A DNA stretch of 17,543 bases from UBA2862 sp045637485 (GCA_045637485.1 JAZTZK010000360.1:1-17543); one strand, 5' to 3'. Positions 6,287 through 14,588 are shown, numbered from the stretch's first letter. Numbers and translations are program-made. Notes: a model not told the origin generated them from the sequence alone.

Positions 6287-7456
6287 ATGTACAATATCCA
6301 AAAGCTGAATTCGATCTCGCCGGTGTACCACGGCATATTGCCGGACACCGAATACAACGTCGCCTATGAGATGGACAACCCGGACGCCATCATGGTGCGC
6401 AGCGCCGGCATGCACGACATGGCCATCCAGGAGAACCTGCTGTGCGTGGGCCGCGCGGGCGCTGGCGTGAACAACATCCCGCTGGACAGGATGGCCGAGA
6501 ACGGCGTGGTGGTGTTCAATTCCCCCGGGGCCAACGCCAACGCCGTGAAGGAGCTGGTGCTGGCGGGCCTGCTGCTGGCCAGCCGCAAAATCGCGGAGGG
6601 CATCGAGTGGTGCAAGGGCCTGACCCCCGGCGAGCAGACCATAGAGAAGCAGGTGGAGGCCGGCAAGAAGGCGTTCGTCGGCCCGGAGCTGGCGGGCAAG
6701 ACCCTGGGCGTCATCGGCCTGGGCGCCATCGGCCTGCAGGTGGCCAACGCGGGTGTCGCCCTGGGCATGGACGTGCTGGGCTATGACCCCTATATCTCCG
6801 TGGACAACGCCTGGCGGCTGTCCCGCTCGGTGGCCCACGCCCTGAGCCTGGACGAGGTCATCGAGAAGAGCGACTACATCACGCTGCACGTGCCGCTGAC
6901 CGACGGCAACCGGGGCATGATCGACGCCGGGGCCATCTCCCGGATGAAGAACAGCGCGGCGCTGCTGAACTTCGCCCGCGGACCCCTGGTCAACATTCCC
7001 GACGTCAAGGAGGCGCTGGAGCAGGGCCAGCTGCGCGTGTACGTCACCGACTTCCCGGAGGAGGCGCTGATCGGCGTGCGCAACGTGGTGCTCACGCCAC
7101 ACCTGGGGGCCTCCACCCCCGAGAGCGAGGACAACTGCGTGCGCATGGTGGCCAGGCAGATCAACGATTACATCAAGTACGGCTCCATCGTGAACAGCGT
7201 GAACTATCCCAACTGCCCGCTGGAGAAGCCCACCACGCCACGCATCTCCATACTGCACAAGAACGTGCCCAACGTGCTGGGGGCGATCACCCAGGTGATC
7301 TCCGGGGAGCGCCTGAACATCGAAAACATGGTCAACCAGTCCCGGGGCGCCTACGCCTATACTGTGCTGGATGTGGACGAGAAGCCCAGCCCGCAGCTGC
7401 GGGCCAAGCTGCTGGCGCTGGATACGGTCTTCCGGGCGCGCCTGCTGATGCCTTAA
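6287..7456 (+). CDS. serA: D-3-phosphoglycerate dehydrogenase with ACT domain
   Basis: A 389-residue D-2-hydroxyacid dehydrogenase, the first enzyme of serine synthesis (3-phosphoglycerate to 3-phosphohydroxypyruvate with NAD). The Rossmann motif is VIGLGAIG (142-149), and D167 in YDPY likely selects NAD. The catalytic triad region shows R231 (FARGPLVN), an acidic stretch DFPEE (255-259) that probably supplies the Glu, and H272 (TPHLGAST). Residues from about 319 to 385 form an ACT domain (RISILHKNVPNVLGAITQVI), the usual site of serine feedback. The start at 6287 follows the serC stop by one base; a TTG at 6266 inside serC is less likely. The neighbouring serC supports phosphoglycerate rather than another hydroxyacid as substrate. 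Confidence 0.92.
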   Translation: MYNIQKLNSISPVYHGILPDTEYNVAYEMDNPDAIMVRSAGMHDMAIQENLLCVGRAGAGVNNIPLDRMAENGVVVFNSPGANANAVKELVLAGLLLASRKIAEGIEWCKGLTPGEQTIEKQVEAGKKAFVGPELAGKTLGVIGLGAIGLQVANAGVALGMDVLGYDPYISVDNAWRLSRSVAHALSLDEVIEKSDYITLHVPLTDGNRGMIDAGAISRMKNSAALLNFARGPLVNIPDVKEALEQGQLRVYVTDFPEEALIGVRNVVLTPHLGASTPESEDNCVRMVARQINDYIKYGSIVNSVNYPNCPLEKPTTPRISILHKNVPNVLGAITQVISGERLNIENMVNQSRGAYAYTVLDVDEKPSPQLRAKLLALDTVFRARLLMP

Positions 7457-7471
7457 GGGTTTATCGCTCAG

Positions 7472-8236
7472 ATGTTACCTTCCGAAAGAAAAAACAGAAA
7501 GCGCAGGGCCGCGTCGGTTCGGTCGGCCGATGGCCGCAGGGAACCGGCGCGGCCCGAGCGCCCTCTGCCGAAGCGCGACAAACCGGCCTGGGTGCGCCCG
7601 GAGTATCGGCGCAGGCAGAGCGCCAGGCGCAAGCTGATCGCCGGGCTGCTGGCCTTCGCCGTGGTGCTGGCCGTGATACTTCTCGCCAACAGCTCCGTGC
7701 TTCGTTCAAGCGGCGCGGTGGTGCTGGCCCGGCGGGAGCTGCCCAGCGTGCCGGTGTTCTTCTGCCAGACGGACGCGGCCTGGGCAGGCGAGCGCATGGG
7801 TTCCTCCGGCAGGACGCTGGGGGAGGCCGGGGACGGCGTGACCTGCCTGGCCGCGCTGATCGAAATGCAGCAGCTCAAAACCCCCGTCGAAGGCGAGGTA
7901 AACCCCGGCACGCTGAACGCCTGGCTGTCTGAAAACGGCGCCTATGACGAAAGCGGCGGGTTGGACTGGCGCAGGGCCGCCGAACTGTTGGGCGTAAGCC
8001 TGACGGAAAGGCAGCCCGGCTGGGGCATCGGCGACACGCTGGAAATGCTCCTGCAGCAGGAGGTCTATCCCGTGGCCCGCGTGAAGCAGCCGGGCACAGG
8101 CGCGTTTCACGACGTGCTGCTGGTGGGCACCGTGCACGGGGAATTCCAGATCATGGATCCGCTGGATTCCAGCGGCGAGCCCAACGCGCTGAGCGTCTAC
8201 GGCAACCGCATCTACGATGTCAGATATCTGAAATGA
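7472..8236 (+). CDS. Membrane-anchored C39-like protein lacking the catalytic cysteine
   Basis: A 254-residue protein: a basic N-terminus rich in Arg and Lys (1-54), one membrane helix (about 55-72, LIAGLLAFAVVLAVILLA), then an extracytoplasmic domain resembling the papain-like peptidase C39_2 family. The domain shows FFCQTDAAWAGERMG (Q99 as the oxyanion Gln), GEAGDGVTCLAALIEM (118-132), FHDVLLVG (H213) and MDPLD (D229). In related proteins the GEAG stretch is followed by the nucleophile Cys; here that position is Asp121, with a Cys four residues later (C125). It is thus either inactive, perhaps a binding domain, or uses C125. The start has a poor ribosome binding site, but the gene lies 15 nt after serA and its stop overlaps the DUF1015 start, so it is translated within the operon. 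Confidence 0.65.
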   Translation: MLPSERKNRKRRAASVRSADGRREPARPERPLPKRDKPAWVRPEYRRRQSARRKLIAGLLAFAVVLAVILLANSSVLRSSGAVVLARRELPSVPVFFCQTDAAWAGERMGSSGRTLGEAGDGVTCLAALIEMQQLKTPVEGEVNPGTLNAWLSENGAYDESGGLDWRRAAELLGVSLTERQPGWGIGDTLEMLLQQEVYPVARVKQPGTGAFHDVLLVGTVHGEFQIMDPLDSSGEPNALSVYGNRIYDVRYLK

Positions 8237-9471
8237 GGTATGAGAAAGTGGACAATGCCCTGCATACTGCCCGAATCATGCTGCCCCGCGCCGACATCGA
8301 CCCCGGGAAGTGGGCGGTGGTGGCCTGTGACCAGTTCACGGCCCAGCCGGAATACTGGCGTCAGGCCGACGCCCTGGTGGGGGACGCCCCTTCCACGCTG
8401 CGCCTGATCCTGCCGGAGGCCTGGCTGGGGGAGAGCGAGGCCCGCATCCCGGCCATCCACGCCGCCATGGATCGTTACCTGGCGGACGGTACCCTCGAGA
8501 CGGCGGTGGCGGACGGCTTTGTGCTGGTCGAGCGCAACACCCCCGCGGGCGCGCGCCCGGGCCTGGTGGTCGCGCTGGACCTGGAGGCCTACGACTACGC
8601 ACCCGGCTCTGCCAGCCTGATCCGCGCCACCGAGGGCACGGTGCTGGAGCGCGTGCCGCCGAGGGCCCGCATCCGCGCGGGCGCGCCGGTGGAGCTGCCC
8701 CACGTGATGATGCTGATCGACGACCCCGGCATGACGGTGATCGAGCCGTTGCTGGCGCGCCGGGCCAGCCTGCGCCCGCTGTACGACTTCGAGCTGATGC
8801 TGGGCGGCGGGCACCTGCGGGGCTGGGCCGTGGAGGGCGCGAACGCGGAGGGCGTGTTCGACGCCATCGACGCGCTGAGCGCGAAGGCCGACGGGCTGCT
8901 GTACGCCGTGGGCGACGGCAACCACTCGCTGGCCGCCGCCCGCAGGTGCTGGCTGGAGCTTCGGGATACCCTGCCCGCCGAGGCCCGGGCGAACCACCCG
9001 GCCCGCTTCGCGCTGGTGGAGCTGGTGAACCTGGCCTGCCCGGCGCTGGTGTTCGAGCCCATCCACCGGGCCCTGTTCGGCGTAAATCCCGCTGAACTGA
9101 TGGATGCCTACCGGGACGCCCTGCGCGCCGACGGCGCGGACCTGGGCGAGGGGAACGACCTGGTCGCCTTCGACGGCGCGGGCCACACCTGGCGCTTCAA
9201 ATCCGCCGAACACCCCCTGGCCCGGCTCCAGGCCTTCCTGGACGGCTGGCTTGCCGACCACCCCGAAGCCCGCATCGACTACATCCACGGCGAGACCGCC
9301 CTGCGCCAGCTGGTCAACCGTCCCGACGCCCTGGGCCTGATGCCCCGCCCCTTCGACAAGTCCGAGCTGTTCGCCGCCATCCGCCGCCACGGCGTGCTGC
9401 CCCGCAAGACCTTCTCGATGGGGGAGGCCACCGAGAAGCGGTATTATATGGAGGCGCGGCGGATCGGATAG
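8233..9471 (+). CDS. DUF1015-family protein
   Basis: A 412-residue full-length member of DUF1015. It starts ARIMLPRADIDPGKWAVVAC with DQFTAQPEYW following, and has the conserved YAVGDGNHSLAAAR (224-237), related to the DGHHR motif of ParB-like proteins, and a KTFSMGEA-KRYYMEAR end. The ATG overlaps the preceding stop (ATGA), so it is coupled to the serine operon. The molecular role is not established to my knowledge. The ParB-like motif is shared with SbnI/SerK free-serine kinases, and with serC and serA but no serB beside it, a role in interconverting serine and phosphoserine is a reasonable guess. A terminator hairpin follows. Confidence 0.85.
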   Translation: MRYEKVDNALHTARIMLPRADIDPGKWAVVACDQFTAQPEYWRQADALVGDAPSTLRLILPEAWLGESEARIPAIHAAMDRYLADGTLETAVADGFVLVERNTPAGARPGLVVALDLEAYDYAPGSASLIRATEGTVLERVPPRARIRAGAPVELPHVMMLIDDPGMTVIEPLLARRASLRPLYDFELMLGGGHLRGWAVEGANAEGVFDAIDALSAKADGLLYAVGDGNHSLAAARRCWLELRDTLPAEARANHPARFALVELVNLACPALVFEPIHRALFGVNPAELMDAYRDALRADGADLGEGNDLVAFDGAGHTWRFKSAEHPLARLQAFLDGWLADHPEARIDYIHGETALRQLVNRPDALGLMPRPFDKSELFAAIRRHGVLPRKTFSMGEATEKRYYMEARRIG

Positions 9472-9489
9472 GAATTGGTAGCCACAGTG

Positions 9490-9562
9490 AAAGGCCCTTC
9501 CCAGTGCACGGCATGACGGAATTTGAATTCGATGTCATGGGGCGCGGCGAAGGGCCTTTTCC
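9490..9562 (+). terminator. Long hairpin ending the serine operon
   Basis: AAAGGCCCTTC (9490-9500) pairs perfectly with GAAGGGCCTTT (9549-9559), with an inner CATGAC/GTCATG stem (9512-9517 with 9534-9539). The TTTT at 9557-9560 gives a short U-tail. It lies 18 nt after the DUF1015 stop. Confidence 0.65.
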
Positions 9563-9695
9563 CGTGCTGCCGCAATTCAATCATTCGGGCTATGGGGGCG
9601 TTGCAGTTTATTCATAAATCTCTCTCAGGTCTTGTCGGGCCGTGTCGGTATAGACGATATTCATGCCCATACGCTATACAATCATTCCGCCCTGC

Positions 9696-10103
9696 CTACT
9701 CATACTCAATCCCATTCTCCTCGCACCACTCAATCGCCTTTCGCCGATAGGCGTCGTCGTGCCAGGCGTACCAGTGTTCCTCGAGCCCCTGCCGCCGCAC
9801 CTCGTCCCTGAAGCGGCGGAAGGCGCCGCGGCCGGAGATGGCGGCTTCAAGGCGAGCATGCGCCGCGCCTGACTGCGCGTCCACAAAGGACGCCATGGTG
9901 TCGTATTCTCTGAGGTCCTCCCGGGTGGGCAGGCGGCAGAAGCCGTGCGCGTCCAGCTGTTCGCAGGCTTCCTCCATCTCCTCGCGTTCCATCGTCACGT
10001 CACTGATCATCACGACCTCGCCGGTCTCCATGTCCAGAAAATACTTGATATCGTCATTCGTGAATTCAATGGCTTCAATGATGTCTTCAAGCTTTACCTT
10101 CAT
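9696..10103 (-). CDS. UPF0158 family protein
   Basis: A 135-residue acidic protein that matches UPF0158: an N-terminal stretch FLDMETGEVVMI, RLPTREDLREYDTMASFVD, then the conserved aromatic block FRRFRDEVRRQGLEEHWYAW with IEWCEENGI near the C-terminus. The start at 10103 follows AAAGGAAA. The family is widespread but has no settled function that I know of. There is no signal peptide or membrane helix. It is monocistronic, convergent with the serine operon, with its own promoter at 10162-10190. Confidence 0.85.
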   Translation of the reverse strand: MKVKLEDIIEAIEFTNDDIKYFLDMETGEVVMISDVTMEREEMEEACEQLDAHGFCRLPTREDLREYDTMASFVDAQSGAAHARLEAAISGRGAFRRFRDEVRRQGLEEHWYAWHDDAYRRKAIEWCEENGIEYE

Positions 10104-10161
10104 GTGTAATTTCCTTTCCCGGCGCTAAAGGCCGCAGGCCGTATGGATCTGTCCCTGCCAC

Positions 10162-10190
10162 ATTATATCACATTTACCTCAACAGGTCCA
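10162..10190 (-). promoter_or_regulatory. Promoter of the UPF0158 gene
   Basis: On the minus strand TGGACC (10185-10190) and a perfect TATAAT (10162-10167) are 17 bp apart, giving a start near 10155 and a leader of about 50 nt. Confidence 0.55.
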
Positions 10191-10199
10191 TCCATGTTA

Positions 10200-10448
10200 T
10201 AGCTCAGAGTCCTGATTATTCGGAACCCCTTCGTCAGCCCTTCGGGCTGCCACCTCCCCTTTCAGGGGGGGCTTTACGATTCGAATACTTACGATGAAAA
10301 GCCTACCCATGAAAGAAGTAGTAACCTTACTTAAGTGCGCGTCCAAAAGCTTCCCCTGAAAGTCCTAAAGGACTTGCTTCGCTTCGAGGAAGTGGGCCCG
10401 CCATAGGCGGGGTCGGAGGGGTCCCACAGCTCGACGCTGAGTCGTACC
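10200..10448 (+). repeat. Fold-back (MITE-like) repeat, copy 1
   Basis: About 250 bp. It shares the left end TCAGAGTCCTGATTATTCG (10204-10222) and a right arm of about 92 bp (10350-10441, roughly 90% identical) with copy 2; the middle differs. The two arms are imperfect inverted repeats of each other: CTCAGAGTC faces a right end that reads CTCAGCGTC on the other strand, GGAACCCCTTCG faces GGGACCCCTCCG, and both have CTTTCAGGGG-type inner parts. It contains small GC hairpins (CAGCCC/GGGCTG, CCCGCC/GGCGGG, AGTCCTAAAGGACT). No ORF is seen. It ends about 40-47 bp before the nrtR -35 box. Confidence 0.75.
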
Positions 10449-10487
10449 CCATCCATGAATAATTATAGTCAAAATGACAAAAAACGC

Positions 10488-10516
10488 TTGACAAGCGCCG
10501 AACCTGCTGCTATAAT
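10488..10516 (+). promoter_or_regulatory. Consensus promoter of the NAD operon
   Basis: TTGACA (10488-10493) and TATAAT (10511-10516) are separated by exactly 17 bp, a perfect sigma-A promoter. The predicted start is about 10523, on the edge of the operator palindrome. Confidence 0.9.
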
Positions 10517-10525
10517 CCCATTACA

Positions 10526-10536
10526 GTCACGGTGAC
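10526..10536. promoter_or_regulatory. Candidate NrtR operator palindrome
   Basis: GTCAC-G-GTGAC is a perfect odd palindrome 10 bp after the -10 box and 20 bp before the nrtR start. A site here would block a very strong promoter, as expected for autoregulation by NrtR. The assignment rests on position and symmetry. Confidence 0.6.
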
Positions 10537-10556
10537 CGAAAAAGGAGGTGGGCCGC

Positions 10557-11276
10557 ATGGCCGAGGTACTGCGCCAGGACCAGGTGTTCGTCTCGGTGGA
10601 CGACCTGATCCTGACGGTGCGGGAGGGGCGGCTGAACCTGCTGCTGTCCCGGCGGACCGGCCCGCCCTTCAAGGGGCGCTGGGCGCTGCCGGGGAAGCTG
10701 GTGGAGCGGGGGGATTCCGCCGAAGCCACGGCGCTCAAGCTGCTGCGGGAGATGCTGCCCATTGACGACGCCTTCATGGAGCAGCTCTACACCTTCACCG
10801 AGCTGGACCGGGACCCCCGGGGGCGGGTGATCTCCATCGCCTACCTTGTGACGGTACCCTGGGCCCGGCTGTCGCCGATGCTGCCCTCGGGCGGACAGGG
10901 CGCCCGGCTGTTCGGCGTCTCGCTGACCGGCGGCGCGCTGGGCCTGGACGACGGGGAGGGGCTGCGGTTGACCGGTGACGCGCTGGCCTTCGATCACGGA
11001 AGGATCATCGAAACCGGGATACAGCGGCTCCGGGGAAAGATCGAATACACCGACATCGCCTTCCACTTCCTGAACGATTCCCAGGCGTTCACGCTGGGGG
11101 AGCTGCAGACCGCCTTCGAGGCGGTGCTGGAGAAGACGGTGGACGGCAGCAACTTCCGCAGGGCCATACAGGGCCGCTACGAGGAGACGGGTCGCATCGC
11201 CCAGACCGATGCCGAGCCACCCCGTCGGCGCGGACGGGGCAGGCCCGCGGCAATCTACCGCATGACAAATCAATAA
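10557..11276 (+). CDS. nrtR: NrtR, Nudix-related regulator of NAD metabolism
   Basis: A 239-residue protein. The N-terminal part (about 8-145) is a Nudix-like sensor domain starting VFVSVDDLILTVREGRLNLL. Its Nudix box WALPGKLVERGDSAEATALK (43-62) goes on to LLREML and lacks the REx2EE catalytic glutamates, the usual state of NrtR domains that bind ADP-ribose rather than hydrolyse it. The C-terminal winged helix carries FTLGELQTAFEAVLEKTVDG then SNFRRAI, the NrtR signature, ending in a basic GRGRPAAIY tail. The ATG at 10557 follows AAAGGAGG; a GTG at 10548 overlaps that site and is rejected. NrtR represses NAD synthesis and salvage genes and releases on binding ADP-ribose. It leads an operon of such genes. 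Confidence 0.93.
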   Translation: MAEVLRQDQVFVSVDDLILTVREGRLNLLLSRRTGPPFKGRWALPGKLVERGDSAEATALKLLREMLPIDDAFMEQLYTFTELDRDPRGRVISIAYLVTVPWARLSPMLPSGGQGARLFGVSLTGGALGLDDGEGLRLTGDALAFDHGRIIETGIQRLRGKIEYTDIAFHFLNDSQAFTLGELQTAFEAVLEKTVDGSNFRRAIQGRYEETGRIAQTDAEPPRRRGRGRPAAIYRMTNQ

Positions 11277-11292
11277 AAGGAGAGATATCACC

Positions 11293-11826
11293 ATGAAGAA
11301 GCGCTTTTTGATCGTCGTCGACATGCAGAACGATTTCATCGACGGGAGCCTGGGGACCCCCGAGGCCCGGGCCATCGTGCCCGCGGTCATCCAGCGGGTC
11401 AAGGACGCCAAGGCGGCGGAGGAGACCGTCATCGCCACGCTGGATACCCACGGCGACGACTACCTGGAGACCCGTGAGGGCCGGTGGCTGCCGGTGCCCC
11501 ACTGCGTGAAGGGCACTGAAGGTCGGCGCGTCTGTCCCGGCTTGGCAGCGCTGCTGGAGGGCTGCGAGCAGGTGGAGAAGACCAGCTTCGCCAGCGTGCG
11601 GCTGCCGGAGATCATCCTCAGGGAGGCCGAAGACGCCGATGAGGTTGAGATCGAGCTGATCGGCCTGTGCACCGACATCTGCGTGGTGTCCAACGCGCTG
11701 GTGCTGAAGTCGGCCTTCCCCGAGGCAGACATCGTCGTGCGGGCCGACTGCTGCGCCGGGGTCACCCCCGCGAAGCACGAGGCCGCGCTGGAGACCATGC
11801 GCAGCTGCCAGATCGACGTGATTTGA
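11293..11826 (+). CDS. pncA: Nicotinamidase
   Basis: A 177-residue cysteine hydrolase of the isochorismatase-like family, converting nicotinamide to nicotinate and ammonia. The catalytic residues are visible: D10 (VVDMQNDF), K96 (VEKTSF) and C130 (GLCTDICVVSN). Metal-site residues are D51 and H53 (DTHGDDY) and H70 (PVPHCVKG), which separate nicotinamidases from other family members. AAAAGGAGAG precedes the ATG by eight bases. It lies 16 nt after nrtR and before nadE, which supports this substrate. Confidence 0.92.
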   Translation: MKKRFLIVVDMQNDFIDGSLGTPEARAIVPAVIQRVKDAKAAEETVIATLDTHGDDYLETREGRWLPVPHCVKGTEGRRVCPGLAALLEGCEQVEKTSFASVRLPEIILREAEDADEVEIELIGLCTDICVVSNALVLKSAFPEADIVVRADCCAGVTPAKHEAALETMRSCQIDVI

Positions 11827-11886
11827 CGCGGGAGGGCCCTGCGCCGTATACAGACAGACTCACTCATGCGACAGGAGGAATCGTCT

Positions 11887-12675
11887 ATGAAGCAATACAC
11901 ATTCGATGCCGAAAAGGCTCGGGACGGGCTCGTCGAGGCGCTCAGGGCGCTGGCGAAGGCCCAGAATTTCAGCAGGGTGGTGCTGGGCATCTCCGGCGGC
12001 AAGGATTCCACGGTCTGCGCGGCGCTTTGCGTCAGGGCGCTGGGGGCTGAAAACGTCTACGGCGTGATGCTGCCCGACGGCGTGCAGAAGGACATCTCCG
12101 ACAGCGTCCGGGTCTGTAAGGCCCTGGGCATCCAAAGCCGCACGATCAACATCGGCCCCATGCACGAGGCGCTGAAGGCCGTCACCGACCAGAGGGAAAC
12201 CACTGCCGCCGAGGGCGAGTTCGCCATACCCTACAGCCGGGAGAGCGACATCAACGTGGGTCCCCGCCTGCGCATGACCACGCTGCGCTACATCGGCCAG
12301 GCCCTGGGGACGCGGCTGGTGGGCACCGGCAACCTCTCCGAGGCCACCGTCGGCTATTGCACCAAGGATGGCGACACTTCCTGCGACTTCTCGCTGCTGG
12401 GGGCGGTGACCAGCGTCGAGGTGGTGCAGATCGGCCTGACGATGCCCGAGCTGCCCCGGGACCTGGTGGAAAAGACGCCCGCGGACGGCCTGTCCGGCCA
12501 GAGCGACGAGGAGCGCCTGGGCCTGCGCTACGCGGACATCCACGCCTTCATCCGCCTGGGCACCTGCGGCAACGGGGAAATCGACGACAGGATCCGGGCC
12601 AGGGAGCAGGCCAACATGCACAAGCGGCGCATGCCCGTCGTGCTGCAGCCCTTCGGGGAGGGGGAACGGCCATGA
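11887..12675 (+). CDS. nadE: NH3-dependent NAD synthetase
   Basis: A 262-residue N-type ATP pyrophosphatase that amidates nicotinate adenine dinucleotide to NAD, the last step of the pathway. The ATP loop is GISGGKDST (34-42). The family block GTGNLSEATVGYCTKDGDTS and the C-terminal NMHKRRMPVV are present. There is no N-terminal nitrilase domain, so it must use free ammonia. ACAGGAGG before the ATG at 11887 sets the start over an upstream ATG at 11866. It lies 60 nt after pncA; its stop overlaps the nadD start (ATGA). Confidence 0.94.
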   Translation: MKQYTFDAEKARDGLVEALRALAKAQNFSRVVLGISGGKDSTVCAALCVRALGAENVYGVMLPDGVQKDISDSVRVCKALGIQSRTINIGPMHEALKAVTDQRETTAAEGEFAIPYSRESDINVGPRLRMTTLRYIGQALGTRLVGTGNLSEATVGYCTKDGDTSCDFSLLGAVTSVEVVQIGLTMPELPRDLVEKTPADGLSGQSDEERLGLRYADIHAFIRLGTCGNGEIDDRIRAREQANMHKRRMPVVLQPFGEGERP

Positions 12676-13337
12676 AGCGGGTGCTGGCCTTCTTCGGGGC
12701 CTTCAATCCGCCCACCATCGCCCACATCGAGGCGGCCCGCCTCGCCATGGAGGCGACCGGGCGGGAGGGCGTGGTCTACGTGCCCTCCAAGGCGGTTTAT
12801 ATCCGGGACGAGCAGGAAAAGGACTTCGCCTACGGCGACTGGCAGCGCCTCGAGATGCTGCGCCGCGCCGCCGAGCGCCGGCCCTGGATGACGGTGACGG
12901 ACTGGGAACTCCGGGCGGAGACACAGCCCCGCACCTACGAGACCCTCTGCCACCTGAGGGACGAGGGCTACGCACCCGCGCTGCTCATTGGCTCGGACAA
13001 GCTGCCGGAGCTGGAGCACGGCTGGAAGCACGTCGGGGAAATTGCCCGGGAATTTGGTTTCGTCTGCAATAGCCGGGGCGCGGATGAATGCGAAGCCATG
13101 ATCCGCGAGGACCCCTTCCTTTCGACGCTGTCGGATTACATACAGGTCGTCGACGCCTCCGATCTGCTGCGGAGCGTCTCCTCCACGGGGGTGCGCCGGC
13201 GGCTGTCCCGGATCCGGGCGCTGAAGCGAGAGGTGCAGGCGCTGGTGCCCAACGAGATACTGCCGCTGCTGGATATCACCGAGGAGAGCCCCGCGGAGAG
13301 CTGGCAAATCAACTCCGCGATGAATGGCCGACGCTGA
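12672..13337 (+). CDS. nadD: Nicotinate mononucleotide adenylyltransferase
   Basis: A 221-residue nucleotidyltransferase with the NadD pattern: GAFNPPTIAHIEAA (9-22, the GxFxPxxxxH ATP motif with H18), LLIGSDKLPEL (105-113), W118, and the C-terminal SVSSTGVRRRL (168-178), the SSTxxR motif. It transfers AMP from ATP to nicotinate mononucleotide, making nicotinate adenine dinucleotide. It overlaps nadE by four bases and lies 28 nt before pncB. It is somewhat longer at the C-terminus than typical NadD and diverged in the middle, so substrate assignment leans partly on context. Confidence 0.87.
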   Translation: MKRVLAFFGAFNPPTIAHIEAARLAMEATGREGVVYVPSKAVYIRDEQEKDFAYGDWQRLEMLRRAAERRPWMTVTDWELRAETQPRTYETLCHLRDEGYAPALLIGSDKLPELEHGWKHVGEIAREFGFVCNSRGADECEAMIREDPFLSTLSDYIQVVDASDLLRSVSSTGVRRRLSRIRALKREVQALVPNEILPLLDITEESPAESWQINSAMNGRR

Positions 13338-13365
13338 GCGACGACGACAAACAGGAGGAATCAAG

Positions 13366-14565
13366 ATGAAGCTCGATCCGATTGTCGTATCCCTGCTGGA
13401 TACCGACCTCTACAAGTTCAACATGGACCAGGTGATCTTCCACAAGCATACCGACCTGAACGGCGAATACTACTTCCTGTGCCGCACCGAGGGCGTGGTG
13501 TTCACCCGGGAGATGTTCGACGAGATCAACGCCCAGATCGACCACCTGTGCTCGCTGACCTTCAAGCGGGAGGAGCTGGACTACCTGCGCTCCATCCGCT
13601 TCATCAAGCGCGACTACGTGGAATTCCTGCGCCTGTGGCGGCCGCTGCGGGACTATGTGGAGACCGCGCTGTCCGACGAAGGCGAGCTGAGCATCGTGGT
13701 GCGGGGGCCGCTGTTCTCCGCCATGCAGTTTGAGATCTACCTGCTGGAGATCGTCAACGAGGTTTACTTCCGCATGCGCTACGACTACGACACGCTGCTG
13801 GCCTCGGCCCGGGAGCGGCTGGACGCCAAGATCAGGGACTTCCAGTTCGGCCGCTACACCTTCCAGTTCGCCGAATTCGGCTGCCGCCGCAGGCTGTCCA
13901 GGGCGTGGGAGGACGAGGTGGTGCGCCGCTTCGCCACCGAGACCGAGAACTGCATGGGCACCAGCAATGTGTACCTGGCGATGAAGTACAATATAAAGCC
14001 CATCGGCACCTACGCCCACGAGTTCGTGCAGATGTACCAGGGCATCGATTCGATCCCCCTGGCCTACACCAACCACCATGCCCTGGAGGACTGGTACGAC
14101 GAGTACCGCGGCGACAACGGCACCGCGCTGACGGACACCGTGACCACCGACCTGTTCCTGCTGGACTTCAACCGGGCCATGGTCAACAACTTCAACGGCG
14201 TCCGCCACGACAGCGGCGACCCCTACGCCTGGGGCGAGAAGATGATCGACCACTACAAGCATTACGGCGTCGATCCCCGCTCGAAGATGCTGCTGTTCAG
14301 CGACAGCCTGAACTTCGACCGCGCCCAGGCGCTGTACGACTACTTCCGGGACCGGGTGAGGGTCTCCTTCGGCATCGGCACCTTCTGCTCCAACGATACC
14401 TGCGAAACCCCGCTGAACATCGTCATCAAGCTGCAAACCGTGAACGGGCGCGCCGTGGCGAAGCTCTCCGACACGCCCGGCAAGGCCATGTGCCGGGATA
14501 TGGAATATCTGGAATACCTGAGGCGCTCCGTGGCCTTCCGGCTGGGAAGGGAACACCTGGAGTGA
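13366..14565 (+). CDS. pncB: Nicotinate phosphoribosyltransferase
   Basis: A 399-residue full-length enzyme that joins nicotinate to PRPP, with ATP hydrolysis, to give nicotinate mononucleotide. It begins SLLDTDLYKFNMDQVIF, the family start. H218 in GTYAHEF is the histidine phosphorylated in the catalytic cycle, and RHDSGDP (280-286) and the FGIGT phosphate-binding region follow. ACAGGAGG before the ATG at 13366 sets the start. It is the last gene of the nrtR operon and its product feeds NadD. Confidence 0.95.
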   Translation: MKLDPIVVSLLDTDLYKFNMDQVIFHKHTDLNGEYYFLCRTEGVVFTREMFDEINAQIDHLCSLTFKREELDYLRSIRFIKRDYVEFLRLWRPLRDYVETALSDEGELSIVVRGPLFSAMQFEIYLLEIVNEVYFRMRYDYDTLLASARERLDAKIRDFQFGRYTFQFAEFGCRRRLSRAWEDEVVRRFATETENCMGTSNVYLAMKYNIKPIGTYAHEFVQMYQGIDSIPLAYTNHHALEDWYDEYRGDNGTALTDTVTTDLFLLDFNRAMVNNFNGVRHDSGDPYAWGEKMIDHYKHYGVDPRSKMLLFSDSLNFDRAQALYDYFRDRVRVSFGIGTFCSNDTCETPLNIVIKLQTVNGRAVAKLSDTPGKAMCRDMEYLEYLRRSVAFRLGREHLE

Positions 14566-14588
14566 TTCGACGCGCCGCAAGGCATGGG

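Noticed and set aside
5083..6357. 424-residue open frame opposite serC.
   Set aside because: It is antisense to a certain serC; the Val-, His- and Gly-rich composition is typical of a frame shadow in GC-rich DNA.
8212..9390. 392-residue open frame opposite the DUF1015 gene.
   Set aside because: Antisense shadow; the plus strand shows conserved DUF1015 motifs throughout.
13309..14580. 423-residue open frame opposite pncB.
   Set aside because: Antisense shadow of an unmistakable nicotinate phosphoribosyltransferase.
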